64,000 nucleotides of DNA, taken from NCBI GenBank assembly GCA_003952965.2, contig CM025853.1, positions 14,350,068 to 14,414,067 on the forward strand, given 5' to 3'. Under the pieces are notes generated by a model. That model was given only the letters and a program-made list of their open reading frames with translations. It made no database searches and was not told the origin of the DNA. The translations under genes and the position numbers were made by a program. Positions 44,782-57,439 of this stretch are shown here, piece after piece (position 1 is the first letter of the stretch; every line of letters starts with the position of its first letter). This DNA comes from Morella rubra. Its lineage: Eukaryota > Streptophyta > Magnoliopsida > Fagales > Myricaceae.

Positions 44782-45930
44782 AGAGACACTTCTCATATCA
44801 CAAAAGGAGCAAAAAGACAAGAGAATAGGGTTATGAAGATCATAATGAAGGATGCACCAAGCAAGATCAAATACAGTGACAGATTCAAGACCATGTAAGT
44901 CAGGTGTAATATCTGTAAACATTCTCGTAGTTTCACTTTTGAGAAGGATTTGAATCATATACTTGCATATCTTTCAAAACGTGCATAAACTGTCTTTAAC
45001 TCTCTGTTTAGAAGATTCAAAGTTTTAAATGGTCATAAATCACACCAATCAACTCACCAAGACCTTCTTTATACCTTAATTGGAAGTTAGGTCCTTAAAA
45101 TTGGGATGTTTACAAATGTGTCAAAATCATGGTTTTAGAATGAACCTAGATCAGTGTGCTTATTAAAAGGTCATCCGGCTGGACGATCGACCTGGCCCTT
45201 GACTCGTGGCTGTAGCGGTCGATCCGGTATATATCTGGAATATGACATCCATGAAGTTTCTGACAATGACCGTAGGAACGGTATCTCCGAAGCAGATCGA
45301 CCGGTGTACAATTGGAAAGCAGTCGACCCGGTACAACATACAATTCCTAACGGCTGTAAATAGCTATTTCCTCAAGTGGCCTATATAAAGATCTTCCTAT
45401 TGTCTTTAAACAAGTGAGAACAGCCATAATATTCTCAATTTACTTAGCTTAAGAAATATCTTAAACCTTCCTACTCCATATTTCTCATATCATTCACACA
45501 AATTACACTTTTTTATCCTTGTCATTGTGTGAATCGAAGAGATAGAACTTTCCATTTTCATATCCACTCTGTGAGAGAGTTTATTCTTGTAATCTTCCTA
45601 TCCATAAGAGGTGATTCCTTTAGTGAGTTTGTTCACTAAAGAAGAAGCTTAGGGAGGGTATATCTCAAGTTTGGTTGTGTTGTGAGTGTTGAGCCTGAGA
45701 AAGTATTTGTACGGTTCTCTAGCACCCAAAAGCTAAAGTGTACACTATTAAGAAGATAGTGGAGAAAACCTCAAGGCTCGGTGAAGGAGTTTGAGGGGTG
45801 GATGTTGGCGGGTTTGCCAAACCACCTAAATATCTTGTGTTTGCTTCTCTAAACCCTACTCTTTACATTTAGCACTTTATTATTATCTGCATCAATACTT
45901 GTTTAAGATATTGGCTAAACTAGTCTTTAC
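44782..45930 (+). mobile_element. LTR-like sequence, probably Ty1/copia-type
   Basis: Layout suggests the 3' part of an LTR: CTATTTCCTCAAGTGGCC, a TATA box (CCTATATAAAG about 45381), T- and C-rich R/U5-like sequence, then 'GAGAAAACCTCAAGGCTCGG' and 'GTGTTTGCTTCTCTAAACCC'. This order reminds me of large plant copia LTRs, but there is no primer-binding site or coding domain to prove it. Confidence 0.45.
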
Positions 45931-48900
45931 TTTGCAAAAATGATACGGGTTTGGGTTTGTTGAATCATAATGCGAAAAAGTTTGGCATAACGAACTCGGG
46001 GATTAATAAACCACAGATTTCTATCTCCTTTCACCACCCCACCCTCTTGATTGCTCTTATATTATTTGACTATCCGGAACTACAAACATATTTCCAAATA
46101 TACTTTTCAGTCGAACACACGACTAATACACTATAGCACTAGTTTTGTGGTGGGAAGCATGTGTTGATCGGATCCCAGGGATCATCATAGATCTATATAA
46201 TTGCAATAGCAAATGTTAGATGAGTAGACAGAGTATAACACGTTGTCTACGAGGTTTGTTTAACATTGAGGGTATAAAGGCTATAGTGAGTTCGGAGAAG
46301 TTATATCAAAATACACCACAAATTCCAAAACCACTTACGGAAGCACGAATTTGTAGTCTGCAATGAATCTACAAAAGAAGCTACTGCTGGATAGAAAAGT
46401 AGTCGAATAACAAGGAGAGCGAGAGAAGAATTATTTTGTTATCATCATTAATAGAGTCCACCTAAGCAACCAATTTATTCGAGTGAGAAACATGGTACTA
46501 TAAACTACAAAAATGGGGTGGTTGACAAACATAGGGCTCGCAAAAGGATAGAACATATAGAAAGAAGATTTCATCTCATATGTGACATTGTGCCATAGAT
46601 CCAATATTCTGGAAATGATGTGAAATGGTGACATTTTCCTTCTGAAAATGAGGGCATATTTGACGATGAAATAGAAAGTAAGGTTTTTAGACAACAAGCT
46701 ATAACCATCATCATGATGTTCTTAGACTTTAGAGGAGATAATGTTGTTGTCTTAGAATTTTTTGTCATAGATAAGTGCAGAGCGCTAGATCTTAATAACA
46801 TTTTTGACTATGAAAATCTTATTGATTAGATTATGACTTCATCAGAAATCCAATATTCTAAATAGGAATACAAATTAGGGTAATTAGTCCTTGAGACATT
46901 AGGAAAGTAACTCACATATTATATGCAACGCACTAAATGAGATATTTCTAGAAATATCCTAATTACGTTACGAGCAAACAAATAAGGTAGACAATATTAT
47001 GAATAGTAAAAAAATAGCATCAATGTACTCAACAATAAAACTATGCATAAATACGTTTTTTTCCTGCCCTTCAAACAAAGTGCTACATTGGACTTTCTAC
47101 GAAGCTAAATTATCTATCATAAGTACATAGTAATATGAAGATATTATTGATCCAACATATAATTTTTATGTACTCTTTTGGGATGTCGAACTGGTACAAA
47201 CTAAGGAGATTAAAGAAATCAATAGATGAGTTATTGCAGGAGATTTAATTAGCGAAGGAGAGGGATTCTGATGCAATTACATATTAGCTACACGTAAGGA
47301 ATAGAAAGCTAGTTAAAATATGAAATCAACCATAGGCAGTACACATAAGCAAATAATTGTTAGCAAAAAGGGAATTATCAGCAAAAAACAATCATCAAAA
47401 TTCACATCACTGATCGGGCGTCGAATTGTGATCACTGTGTGTTTAATTGGGGACACCTAGATCACATACGTTTCTATCCAAATAGGTAAAACCTATATTA
47501 TTTTATATGAAGGGGTAAACTCAAGTGATGTAAGCACAACTATATATTTAGGAACAAATTAAAAACAAGCAACTTGGGTCAAACCATGCGGGATATTATA
47601 TCAAATATCAACACAACATATTAGACAGATACATAACTTTCAAACGAATATATTTAATTCCCGATTTATCCTCGCCCCAGCTCTCACAACAGTACTTAAG
47701 TCCGACGCACAATCGTAAAAATGATCCACCGACATATGTCCCCATACCAAAGAGCCCTAAATTTTTTAACAAACAATCACAATCTAAAAATAATATAAAT
47801 TAAGAAATAAGATTAATCAAACATACGACAATAAGATATTGACAATCAAGAAAATTTCAATAGAATTATTAAAAAATATTATTTTTTCTAAAACACACAA
47901 TATAATAATATTTTTTGTAATAAAAATAAGGAAAAATAATCATTCTTAAAGTCAATTCAACAATTTTTAACATTCGTATTTAAAAAATGCTCGAAATATG
48001 ATTCTGATTAGTAATCTCCAACTTTTAATTGTGCTGTTTTTGGGGTGCCATGAACACAGGGGCATTTAGTCAAATTATCTTAACATCGTGTTTTTCCATT
48101 TGATTTAACGTCTAATTTAGACGGGGGGCGAAGATTTATAGGTTTTGAAAGTTATGGGTTTCAAATTGTGGGATTGAAAATTAAGTGTAGCTATTTGATT
48201 TTTGCCCAAAACATAAGGGGCTAACTCCACTAGAGACGTTTTATTCTACTATTCTAACCATACCACCATATCTAATAGAATGACAGGAAATTGAGAGCAC
48301 GAAAGCATTAATGAAAAAGAGTTTACATGATGATCCACTGGCAGATTGATGTCTGCTAAGGATTCCTGAGACAGACACAAATGAAAGCTTGAGGAGGCTA
48401 CTATTATACTGACGTGGTCAAACAGGTTTTTCATTTGAAAAAAAAAGCGCCGGAAGAATAACATTAACATCAGCGAATTGTATCTCTCCAACAGTTTATT
48501 CTCTCTAGAATCTTCAACAATTGTGTGGCATGCAGCCAAAAGTGTAAAGTGGTAAGATCTTTTCTGTCATTGCTGTTATAGAAGTTTTGTCACAACACAT
48601 TTCCGAGATAGATAAACTACAGTCTGCTATTATCTCAAGACCCTATTTGAGTATTAGTCTCTTATCTGTTAAGGTTATTGCTTTCCATTTGAATAAGGTA
48701 CAGAGAATGCTTGTCAAAAATAATTTCCAAATAAATGATGATTTAATGACAAATATTAGCACGAGTCTATCTTCAACACACACGAAAGACCATTGTTGAA
48801 ATCAAAAGGCCACCCTCACACTAGAGAAGATCCTACCATGAGAAAAGATTCAACATAGATTGCGACTAGATGAGACTGAATAGCACAATTTGGACAGGAA

Positions 48901-49380
48901 CGAAAATCACATTGGATTTAGATATTTTGCAAGGAATTTCATGCAACTTCTCACAGGATTCAATCACTTGGACATTTGAAATAAGGATTGAAGCACACAC
49001 GAGAGTGCTTTCAAGACGGAAGAGTGCTGACATGTGGTAAATATGAGATGTGCGGGGATTTCTGATTTGGTTCTAAAAACCACTTGTTTAGAGAACATCT
49101 TAAAATTCACACTCTTTATTGTGTGGATAGACTGGATTCAACAAGATAGTCTAAAATAGCTAGTAAATAATGCTTTTCCACAAGAATACCCCGAATATGA
49201 TGCCTCTAAAATCAAATCTTCAATAATGAAGATACTTTTGAGATTATTTGAGAGGCTATCTAGATTATTGTAGGAACCCTTCTTACCGGCCTTTTCTCGT
49301 GTGTTAATAATTTCTTGTATGTCGGCCGTTTCCCATATGATATACGTGGATCCGTCGAGAGTATGACGCACGATGCAATG
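45931..49380. other. Unrecognised region
   Basis: No gene, terminal repeat or array recognised. It is AT-rich, with short scattered ORFs (for example 46431-46697 and 48249-48539) that match nothing I know. A minus-strand stretch at 47870-47940 is almost pure A/T. Confidence 0.4.
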
Positions 49381-49384
49381 TTAG

Positions 49385-49900
49385 TATAGATAGAGCAATG
49401 ATCATGCTATTGTGGTGAAATTTCTAAAAGAGAATATTTTGTCTCGGTTTGGTACACTACGGGTGATCATGAGTGATCAAGGCACACACTTTTATAATCA
49501 TTCTTTTGAAGCTTTGCTGCCTAGGTACAATGTGGTGCATAAGATTTCTATAGCACATGCACAAACCAATGGACAAGCAAATCTTACAAACATGAAAATC
49601 AAGAAGATTTTGGAGAAGACAGTTAACCCCAACCGCAAGGATTGGTCCTTGCGTCTATCTCACACATTTTTCGGCATACTGTATAACTTTTAAATCTCAT
49701 CTTGGAATGTCCCCTTATCGGCTTGTTTTTGGCAAGGCTTGTCGAATACAAGGCTTACTGGGCTAACAAGGCCTTTAACTTTGATTTCAGTGTTGTAGGT
49801 AAACAAAGGAAACCTCAATTGACCAAGCTGGGAGAGTTGAGGAAGCGAAAGCTAATAATGCAAAAACTAGAAATCTAGAAAGGATGACAATGAAAGGTTC
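49385..49900 (+). pseudogene. Ty3/gypsy integrase fragment
   Basis: One frame reads NDHAIVVKFLKENILSRFGT, VIMSDQGTHFYNHSFEALLP, HAQTNGQANLTNMKIKKILE, then KTVNPNRKDWSLRL, the conserved integrase core (D in SDQGTHF, E position changed to N/L after NGQA). After a frame change it continues LGMSPYRLVFGKAC, then KAYWANKAFNFDFSVVG and LGELRKRK. The catalytic Glu after TNGQA is not in place, and the usual YHP before QTNGQ is lost. No RT, RNase H, protease or LTR pair is found nearby, so this is an isolated relic. Confidence 0.88.
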
Positions 49901-52900
49901 TGTACTACCCGATGATAAAACAATATTGTGTGAAAATTAAGTTTGACCTCACCAACCGGGTAAGAGTATGATTCCTTCAGTGTCTATAAATCTTTGACAT
50001 CAGATTTCTAAGTAGGTAATGGAACGCATATAACTTCTTTCCCGGTAACGGTTCTAGTGAATTTTTACTTAAGTAATAAAAGATTTATTTGATGCATTTA
50101 CTGGCATCCTCGGGCACTAGCATCTTACATTTATTCATCATTTTTATTTACACCGACATCTTTGAAGCTCGCTTCTTAAATACTAGAGAGGAAATGGTTT
50201 TAATGATAAGATCATTTGTGTCTGTGGCATCAATTAACTCTTAAATACCTTAGAGTACATTCCATGTAAGAGAGAGTTACATAAGATTCTACTCTGATTT
50301 AGTATTTTCTAGTAACCTATATCATCTGAAATTTAAAGTATATATGAATGTTCCATCACTATTAATTAAATATGTCTGATTTTTAGACATCATCTAGTTC
50401 GAAGATAGTCTTGTGAGTTTAACGCATTCAACATCCTATTAGATTAAACTAATCACTTTATGCGTGAATAATATAAGATTCGAATTTCTATGCACTCCTA
50501 CTTAACTTTAAGATTGAGTCTAGATTATACTGTAGAGTTGGAGTAGAACTTATTATTAAATTAGACAACAAATGAGGTACACTAACAACTGGACATCGTG
50601 ATCGCGCATCTTGGAAAGAGCTATTCCACGGGAGAGCACCAAACCCTAATCCGACTTTGTAGACCCATAGGCATAAGGGATGGCCCACTAACGCGCATGT
50701 CACACCAAGCCCCAATAGACATACCTCATCCCGGGCCAGAGCCTTAAATCCCAGTGAGAGTGGTATATTTCATGCTTTATTTGGAGACAAATTAATCAGC
50801 GTGCAGAAATAAATGACCTTCAGAAGCTCAGGGTCTGGTATAATTTTTGTACACACATTTGGAGCTTCAAGAGTTGATACTGAAGTGTGATCAATTGGTC
50901 CCCATGACCAACAGCAGTCTTACAGTAATCTCACGTGGGATGGCTTCTGCTAACCCATTATCTTGAGCGATTTACGGATCTATTGAGACGTGCAGTCAAC
51001 ATACTGTGCTAAAATACCTATGAAAATATTCATTACTACAGTTAGCAAACGTCCGCGCGAGATGAAGAAGCGAAATAACAGTTTTGAATCTCAATCATCC
51101 TCACTCTCGTGACCCCCTGGCACTTGCGAGTGCTGTAAACCACTGAAAATATTAATACCAATAGACAAATATCAACGTCAATTACACAGTAGTAGCCATA
51201 CGACTTCCAGGCGTAGGCATTTATGTAATTAATATCTATTACAGAGACAATTCTATCAGGTGTTGAGGCCCGCAGACGCGCATCTGTCACGAGGGACTTG
51301 CTCTCAACCCGGCGAAAATTCAAAAAATTTGCTCAACAGAAAAGTAGAGAATTGATTTTTATAGACAGTTATGCTAATCTTAATATAGAAAACCCACACT
51401 AGGTGTGATCGATAGAGAAGGCCTTGATGGATGCGTAGTACAGAAGAAGCGAGATGATTATCGAATTATAGCTTCCTGGAGCACATTATTCTATGCTGCC
51501 TCCCGGTGCTTTAAAGAGAAAAAGACCCGTAAGAAAATCTACTTGCTTGCAAAGAGTACTAGTTTTGAAAACTTCTCTGACTACTTCTATATGCACTTTG
51601 TTCCCTTTATAGTGTTGAAGGTGAGTTGAAGAACAAGGGTGTTCGTGAAGATCTTTAAGAAGAACCTCAAGGGTTGAGGTGATTACTGCTTGGAGCAGAT
51701 TTGAGCAGGGGTGCTTGGATTATTACATCAAAGTTGTCAAGAGTCAACAACAGAGGGTTGGGGCCGTACAGATCTTGATATGCGGCTGTGAGTGGTTTAT
51801 TAAGGAGGTCTACTTAGTTGATATTCAGAGTGTGCAAGCTAGCCGAACTGGATTTGATCGCGCTATATATTGACTGGTTGCTACACAAAGGTTTCTACGA
51901 ACCAGCTCCGTCCTATCATCATAATTACATCTTTGGCTCTTATATATAGCGGTTTGATTAATTTCTTTACAATTATGGTAAGTTCTGAGGATGTTTTGAA
52001 TTATCTGTGGTTGATCGACAAAAAGGTGCAACTTTTGTCAATGTTTGTCATCAGTCGAAGCTACCTGCTTCACTCGATTCTATCACGTGAAGAGCATTTT
52101 GTTCCCTTCAATTTGCCTATACCTATGGTTTTATTTTTGTTCCTTTCTCCCTTTTCTTGGGTTTTATTGTCTTCTCGCTTTAGTGTGTTGGTTGTTCTAA
52201 ATATTTGTGCCTTTGTTTATTCATATTGTGCACCCAATGTGGTGCCGACTTTGGTTTGTTTAGCCTCTATTCAATTTACGGCATGTGATAGATGTTTAGG
52301 TCAATGCTTAAATTCAAATAAATATACATGACTTCAATAGATAGATTAGAAGAAATACCACACTCAATCAACGCTCAGCAAAAAAAAAAAGGGAAACATT
52401 AAATCTATCATTCCAAATGAATTGTTGACCGAAATCACTAAATTAACACTCCTCAGCCAACCATAAGAAGAAATCTAAACAAGAAAATATAAGGTAATAT
52501 CCAATTTGACAATTTCCACCCGATCCATGGGTATACATTGGACACACTAAACATAAATATTCCGAATTCCTCCCTCATTAAAAATGTTCTCAGCACAATG
52601 CCCGATAGGTTGCATGTCATCCGACAAACTGAGCCTCAACAAAGTTCAAGCAAACACTCCCGCAGTGCCAAACCATCCTCCTCTGTCTAGTGGACAATGA
52701 ATCATCAAAAATGCAAGGGTCAGGTGTTAAAACAGAAACGGGTGTTGTGAAAGCTAAAGATTGGGTCACGTTTCAAAGACTCAAGATGGATCTCTGGTTC
52801 GTCGATCGGAGGGGGGTTCGTTTACAATCGAAAAGGGTGGTAAATCCGAGAAAGGGTTGGATTTTCCTAGTTCTCCAATAGAGATGATTAGTTTGCCCAA

Positions 52901-53830
52901 CGCATAGTTTATTACCATATCATTTTATAGACAAACCAACATAGAGTATATACTGATCAATTATTAAGAACTTGTATTTGGTAAACAGTTGAATATTGAT
53001 CCTCTTAATGTTTACAAAGAGATTACACTTGACTGCTATTCACGGCCCCCTCTACTTGTGAAGTTAGGCCAAAAGTTTTCATCATGAGGACAATGGTGAA
53101 TGGTCACTTGGGTAGACAAAAATCTCCTCAATTGATTTTAGCATAAAATCATTGTGTGAATCTATCTTTAGCCATTACACGAAACTAGCCTCAGCAATAA
53201 GTTGGATTTCTTACTGTTTAACAACTATCACACACACATTAGATTACATCTCTAATCAGTAATTTAGCTAGGCCCTTAGATCAATGTGTATAAATGTAGT
53301 AGAAACAGAGAAAGTAAGATAGGAAAACATAGTGACGGCGAAGTATCGAGTTGTTTACATATAGTATGAAACTCACAGGAGAGCAAGCACAACTAGGGAA
53401 CAGCAGAAGAGAGAAAGGGGAGAGAAGAAAGAGAGAGAAAAAAAAAGAAGAGCATTATACAAAGCATACAACCACATTACCAATGCCAAAACAGATCATT
53501 ACCATAGAATGTTGACAATTAGGACCATAGAAAAAAAATCGATGATTAAGTGTCATCACAACTAACAGGCCTCTTTGAAGAAACGAATATGTTATGTGCA
53601 ACGTTCTCTACCGCGACAGTAAATTCATGACAAAATGCAATTTTGGTCACATGGACCAAAACAGAGTTGCACCACAAGTAGGAAGCCGAACGTATGAAGA
53701 GTACGTTTGCAGCCTTCATGCAAACAGTGGAGGGTACTGGGCCATGACGATTTTGAATTTTGTCAATATTGCAGAAAACTGTTCGGATGGTGTATGTTTC
53801 CATTTGGATGGTTTTGAATGACAAAACACA
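49901..53830. other. Unrecognised region
   Basis: No confident feature. Short ORFs (51042-51323, 51870-52331 and others) lack known motifs. The 153-codon ORF at 51870-52331 has hydrophobic runs (VLFLFLSPFSWVLL) but no supporting gene structure. Composition is somewhat less AT-biased than the flanking regions. Confidence 0.4.
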
Positions 53831-53835
53831 GAAAT

Positions 53836-53877
53836 TGTCACCTAAAACCTTTACTGACAGGATTTAGGTGACAAACC
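53836..53877. repeat. Short inverted repeat (TTGTCACCTAAAACC / GGATTTAGGTGACAAA)
   Basis: Two 15-16-base arms with one mismatch surround about 12 bases. GTGACAAA-type words nearby (about 53620-53900) recall CACTA terminal regions, but no CACTA end is seen. Confidence 0.6.
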
Positions 53878-56800
53878 GGATGACAACTCAGTTTTGTCAA
53901 CCAAAACATCAGCTGACGAAAATAGCTAAATAGCACTTGAGGTGGAAATTTGACACGACAAACTGCATTTCCTTGTAAGTTGATATTCTATAAATTCTGC
54001 TAGCTGTGTATCCAATAGGTGTGAGTTCTGGCCCGTATCCCGTTTGGATTAATATGGGGTAATAATTTCTATATCACTGTGTATTTCTACTTCTGTGTAA
54101 GTGTCTATCCGATGTGGTGAGTATTGGTTTGGGGCTTCCCCCCCCATTTTACCAAAAATTCCCCCAAAAACACATTTTCCTCTGACGATTGAAAATACAT
54201 CTGACGTCATCCATTATCTCCACACTTTCCATATGCTAGAATGTCCTTCCACGTCTCCCAATCATTCACTTAGTCCAAGCGCTCACCAGTGCCGTTATTT
54301 TCCCGACTTACACCACAGTATCAAGTATCAATGTATAGAGCTTTTGATTGTATGCGCTCGTTATCGTCGTCGTGGTTTAAATGTTGACTTCTCCTCCAGC
54401 CTTGGAAGAGATTCTCCATAGAGGTTGATACTTGCAGATCTACAGGAGACAATTACCAGCACAACTAGTAATGTATTGCAACATTACCAAGCCTTTGATT
54501 CAAAATGATTCTTAGCATAATCGAAGGGTGAAAATCTTCTCATCAATGAGAACAAGAATTCTTCTGTCATATCGAAGTGAGATCATCATCAGAAAAACCA
54601 TGTTCTCCGTCGTATTTCAAGAAAGAAACAATGAAGTTCAATGAGATCAACTTGATGTGATAGTTGATATCCCTGATTTCAAAGGAAGAATTCAACCGGA
54701 TAAGTTTTTTTATTGGTTATATTCGGTGGAGCATATCTTTGATTATAAGGATGTTCAAAAAAGAACGAAAGATGAAGCTTGGCAAATTAAAGTTGAAGAA
54801 ATATGCTTATTGAGTTCCTTAATTCCTTTCTAGGTTAACTTTTTATTGGGAAGTCCCGTTTGAATTTAACACTAAACAATAGTCCACTTAGGGCATCTTT
54901 TTACATTATAACGGGTATAAGCATCACCTTAAGTGGGCTTTATCCACAAAAAACTTGAAAATCGTTTAAGTCTTTCAGGCCCAAGAATTTCTTTGTTCAC
55001 ACACAACGGTAGTGTTAAAGATGATTCAGTCTGGAGTGAGGGTGTCATCCTCTATTGCGTAAGATGTCTGTCCGTCGCTGAGAGTGTATCCGAAAGTCTT
55101 CCTCTAGAACCCTATTATTTGGACTAAAATATGCCAAAATGTTGAATGAAGAAAATTAATTAGTAATTAAATGTGCTATTCTGAATTTAGATGCTATATT
55201 TACTGGATACTCAAAGCAGATTTTATGTATCATTTAATAGTTATAAAAGAGCAAGTTAAACCAGCAAATCAAAGGAGGACTCCATCAGCGCCCAGGTTGA
55301 GACAATTGAATCAAGACAAAAAAAAAAAAAAAAAAAAAAAGATCACAAAGGAAACTCAAGAAGTCCAAGTCGAAAAATTCCTCTAGAGAACAGCCGATCA
55401 ATATTAGATATTTGATCTTAACTTGCACTCACATTTGGAAGGACGATCTGATGCGTAAAAAAGAAAGATATCTAGAGGCTACAATTCATGTGAGATAGTA
55501 CTTCGGCTCTTAATTGGACCGTTAATGGTTCACAAAGACGTGCAAGAATCACAAGCCTGGAGAACAAGGAAGGATTTTTTTTTTAGCATTCTTTATTATT
55601 CGATTGTCTTTCCCTTTTTTTTGGTTTGTGTTGGGGAGAGAGAGGGATATAAACTAACGGACAACCTTTTGATTGTACAAGGAGGAGCAGAACTGGGACT
55701 GGGCGAGTTTTTGTTCCCCTCTACAGAGCATTTGCGTTTTCATAAGAAGGGATGAGAGGAGAGAAAAAGGAAACGAGAAACAGGAGAAAAAGAAAGAAAG
55801 TAGAAGGACATCGAGAAGATCGGAGCTAGGGGATTGAAAGATTTAGTGCAGAAACTCAATAGAAAGGAACACCCGAACCTACTAAACACTTCATAAGAAT
55901 GTCAGCTAGTTCAAGAACCCAAAATCTTAACAGTTATATATGCGGATAATAAGAAAAACTATGTAGCAATAAATCTTTTTATCTAAGCTTCTTCAACTTA
56001 ATGGTATTTTGTATTTCAATTTACGAAGAAGAATCTTATGCTATTAATGTTTTAACCTGAAGTATTTTGACTTCTAGCAAAACTACTAATTTTTGGGGGA
56101 TTCTGTGAGATATTTCCGCAGAGTTGGGTCTTAGCTTAGTCGCATTAGGGGGTAATCAAATAAGTGAACCTAATGCTGGAATAATTATTAGACATGTTTT
56201 ATGTGGAATATTCTAAAAAATTGCATCTTCAAAGGTGCCTAAAAGTGAGGAATATTTAGGATGTTTGTTCAAACATATTTACTTAGATTGTTTTTATATT
56301 CATGATTTTACTGACTGATGTAGATTGATTTACTGTTCCTGCTGGCAGTAACAGATTTTAGAAGTCAATTTAATTTAGGGCTCCTTCTTGAAGAAGACTT
56401 TGATGCAATAGCGTACAGGGAGATTGTTTCTTATCAAGAATCATGATAGGCAAAATGATATTTTTATAATATTAATATGTTAGATGAAGATTACAATCAG
56501 TTAGTTTTATGATGGGAATATCCATTTTGGGATAACTGTTCTAAGGGTTACAGCAATGAACCTAATGTATGTGTTGATTATATTATGGAGCTTGTGGGTG
56601 ATAGAGAAGAATTTAATGTATACGAAGATGATTTTATCAAAGATAGATGATGATAAAGTTGTGTGAACAAACCCAAAGTAATGCATATAGCCATTGAAGT
56701 GCGGTGACTAAGTTCGACAGACACGATGATAGAGTTATAATTCAGACACTAAAGTAAAAAGACAAATACGAAAAAAGAAGCTAAACACTTAAGAGAAGCA

Positions 56801-57435
56801 CGAAAGTGTCGAAACCGTAGGAGTTTCGGTGTTGCGGCCACACCGGCAATAGCCCACCTCTCCTTAGAAGCTGACTGGATCATTTGCTGTTTCCAGTGCT
56901 AGGTGTGCGTAAAGGTGCATGTAGCCTAATTGACTCCAAACCTAGCCGGTACACTTGTTAGAATGACAAACCGGCCATGTTTCATTAGAAATATACAGCG
57001 GGTCTCGTCAGCTTATCACATTCATACAATCTCACCATGCACACGTGAGAGAAATCGCAAAGTATTGAATTACACAAAAAAATAATGACAAAGGTTCGAT
57101 GCTAGTAGAGCAAGAGGAAAGGCTCAGTGCGAGTATGCCACCAAACGCTAGCCACAACGAGGCCTTAATGATTTAGCCCTTGTAGGAGCTATTCTCCTAG
57201 AGTTCACCGAACTTTTGCTAGTCTCCACGTGCAACATTTACTATATCTTTGATTAAAGCGGATTCGTCTTGTGTTCACAAACACTAACGGCTATGCCTCT
57301 CATCACATTCAGAAATATGAATTTCTTTAGTTCATGAAGATACTATTCAGAAGTTTAATTTCTTACCCACAGCTGACATGCAGACCCTCAACACTCTACT
57401 GAAGTATAAAAAATATGTAAATAAGTGTAGGCGAA
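53878..57435. other. Unrecognised region
   Basis: No gene recognised. A run of about 22 A lies at 55319-55340, and purine-rich sequence covers about 55750-55860. Isolated LTR-like words occur without a continuous alignment. Confidence 0.35.
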
Positions 57436-57439
57436 ATAA

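Noticed and set aside
43992..44958. Long ORFs of about 250-280 codons crossing the N run
   Set aside because: They consist almost entirely of unknown residues from the assembly gap.
51870..52331. 153-codon ORF with hydrophobic stretches, possible membrane protein
   Set aside because: No family motif, no gene structure around it, and it lies in a region of doubtful sequence quality.
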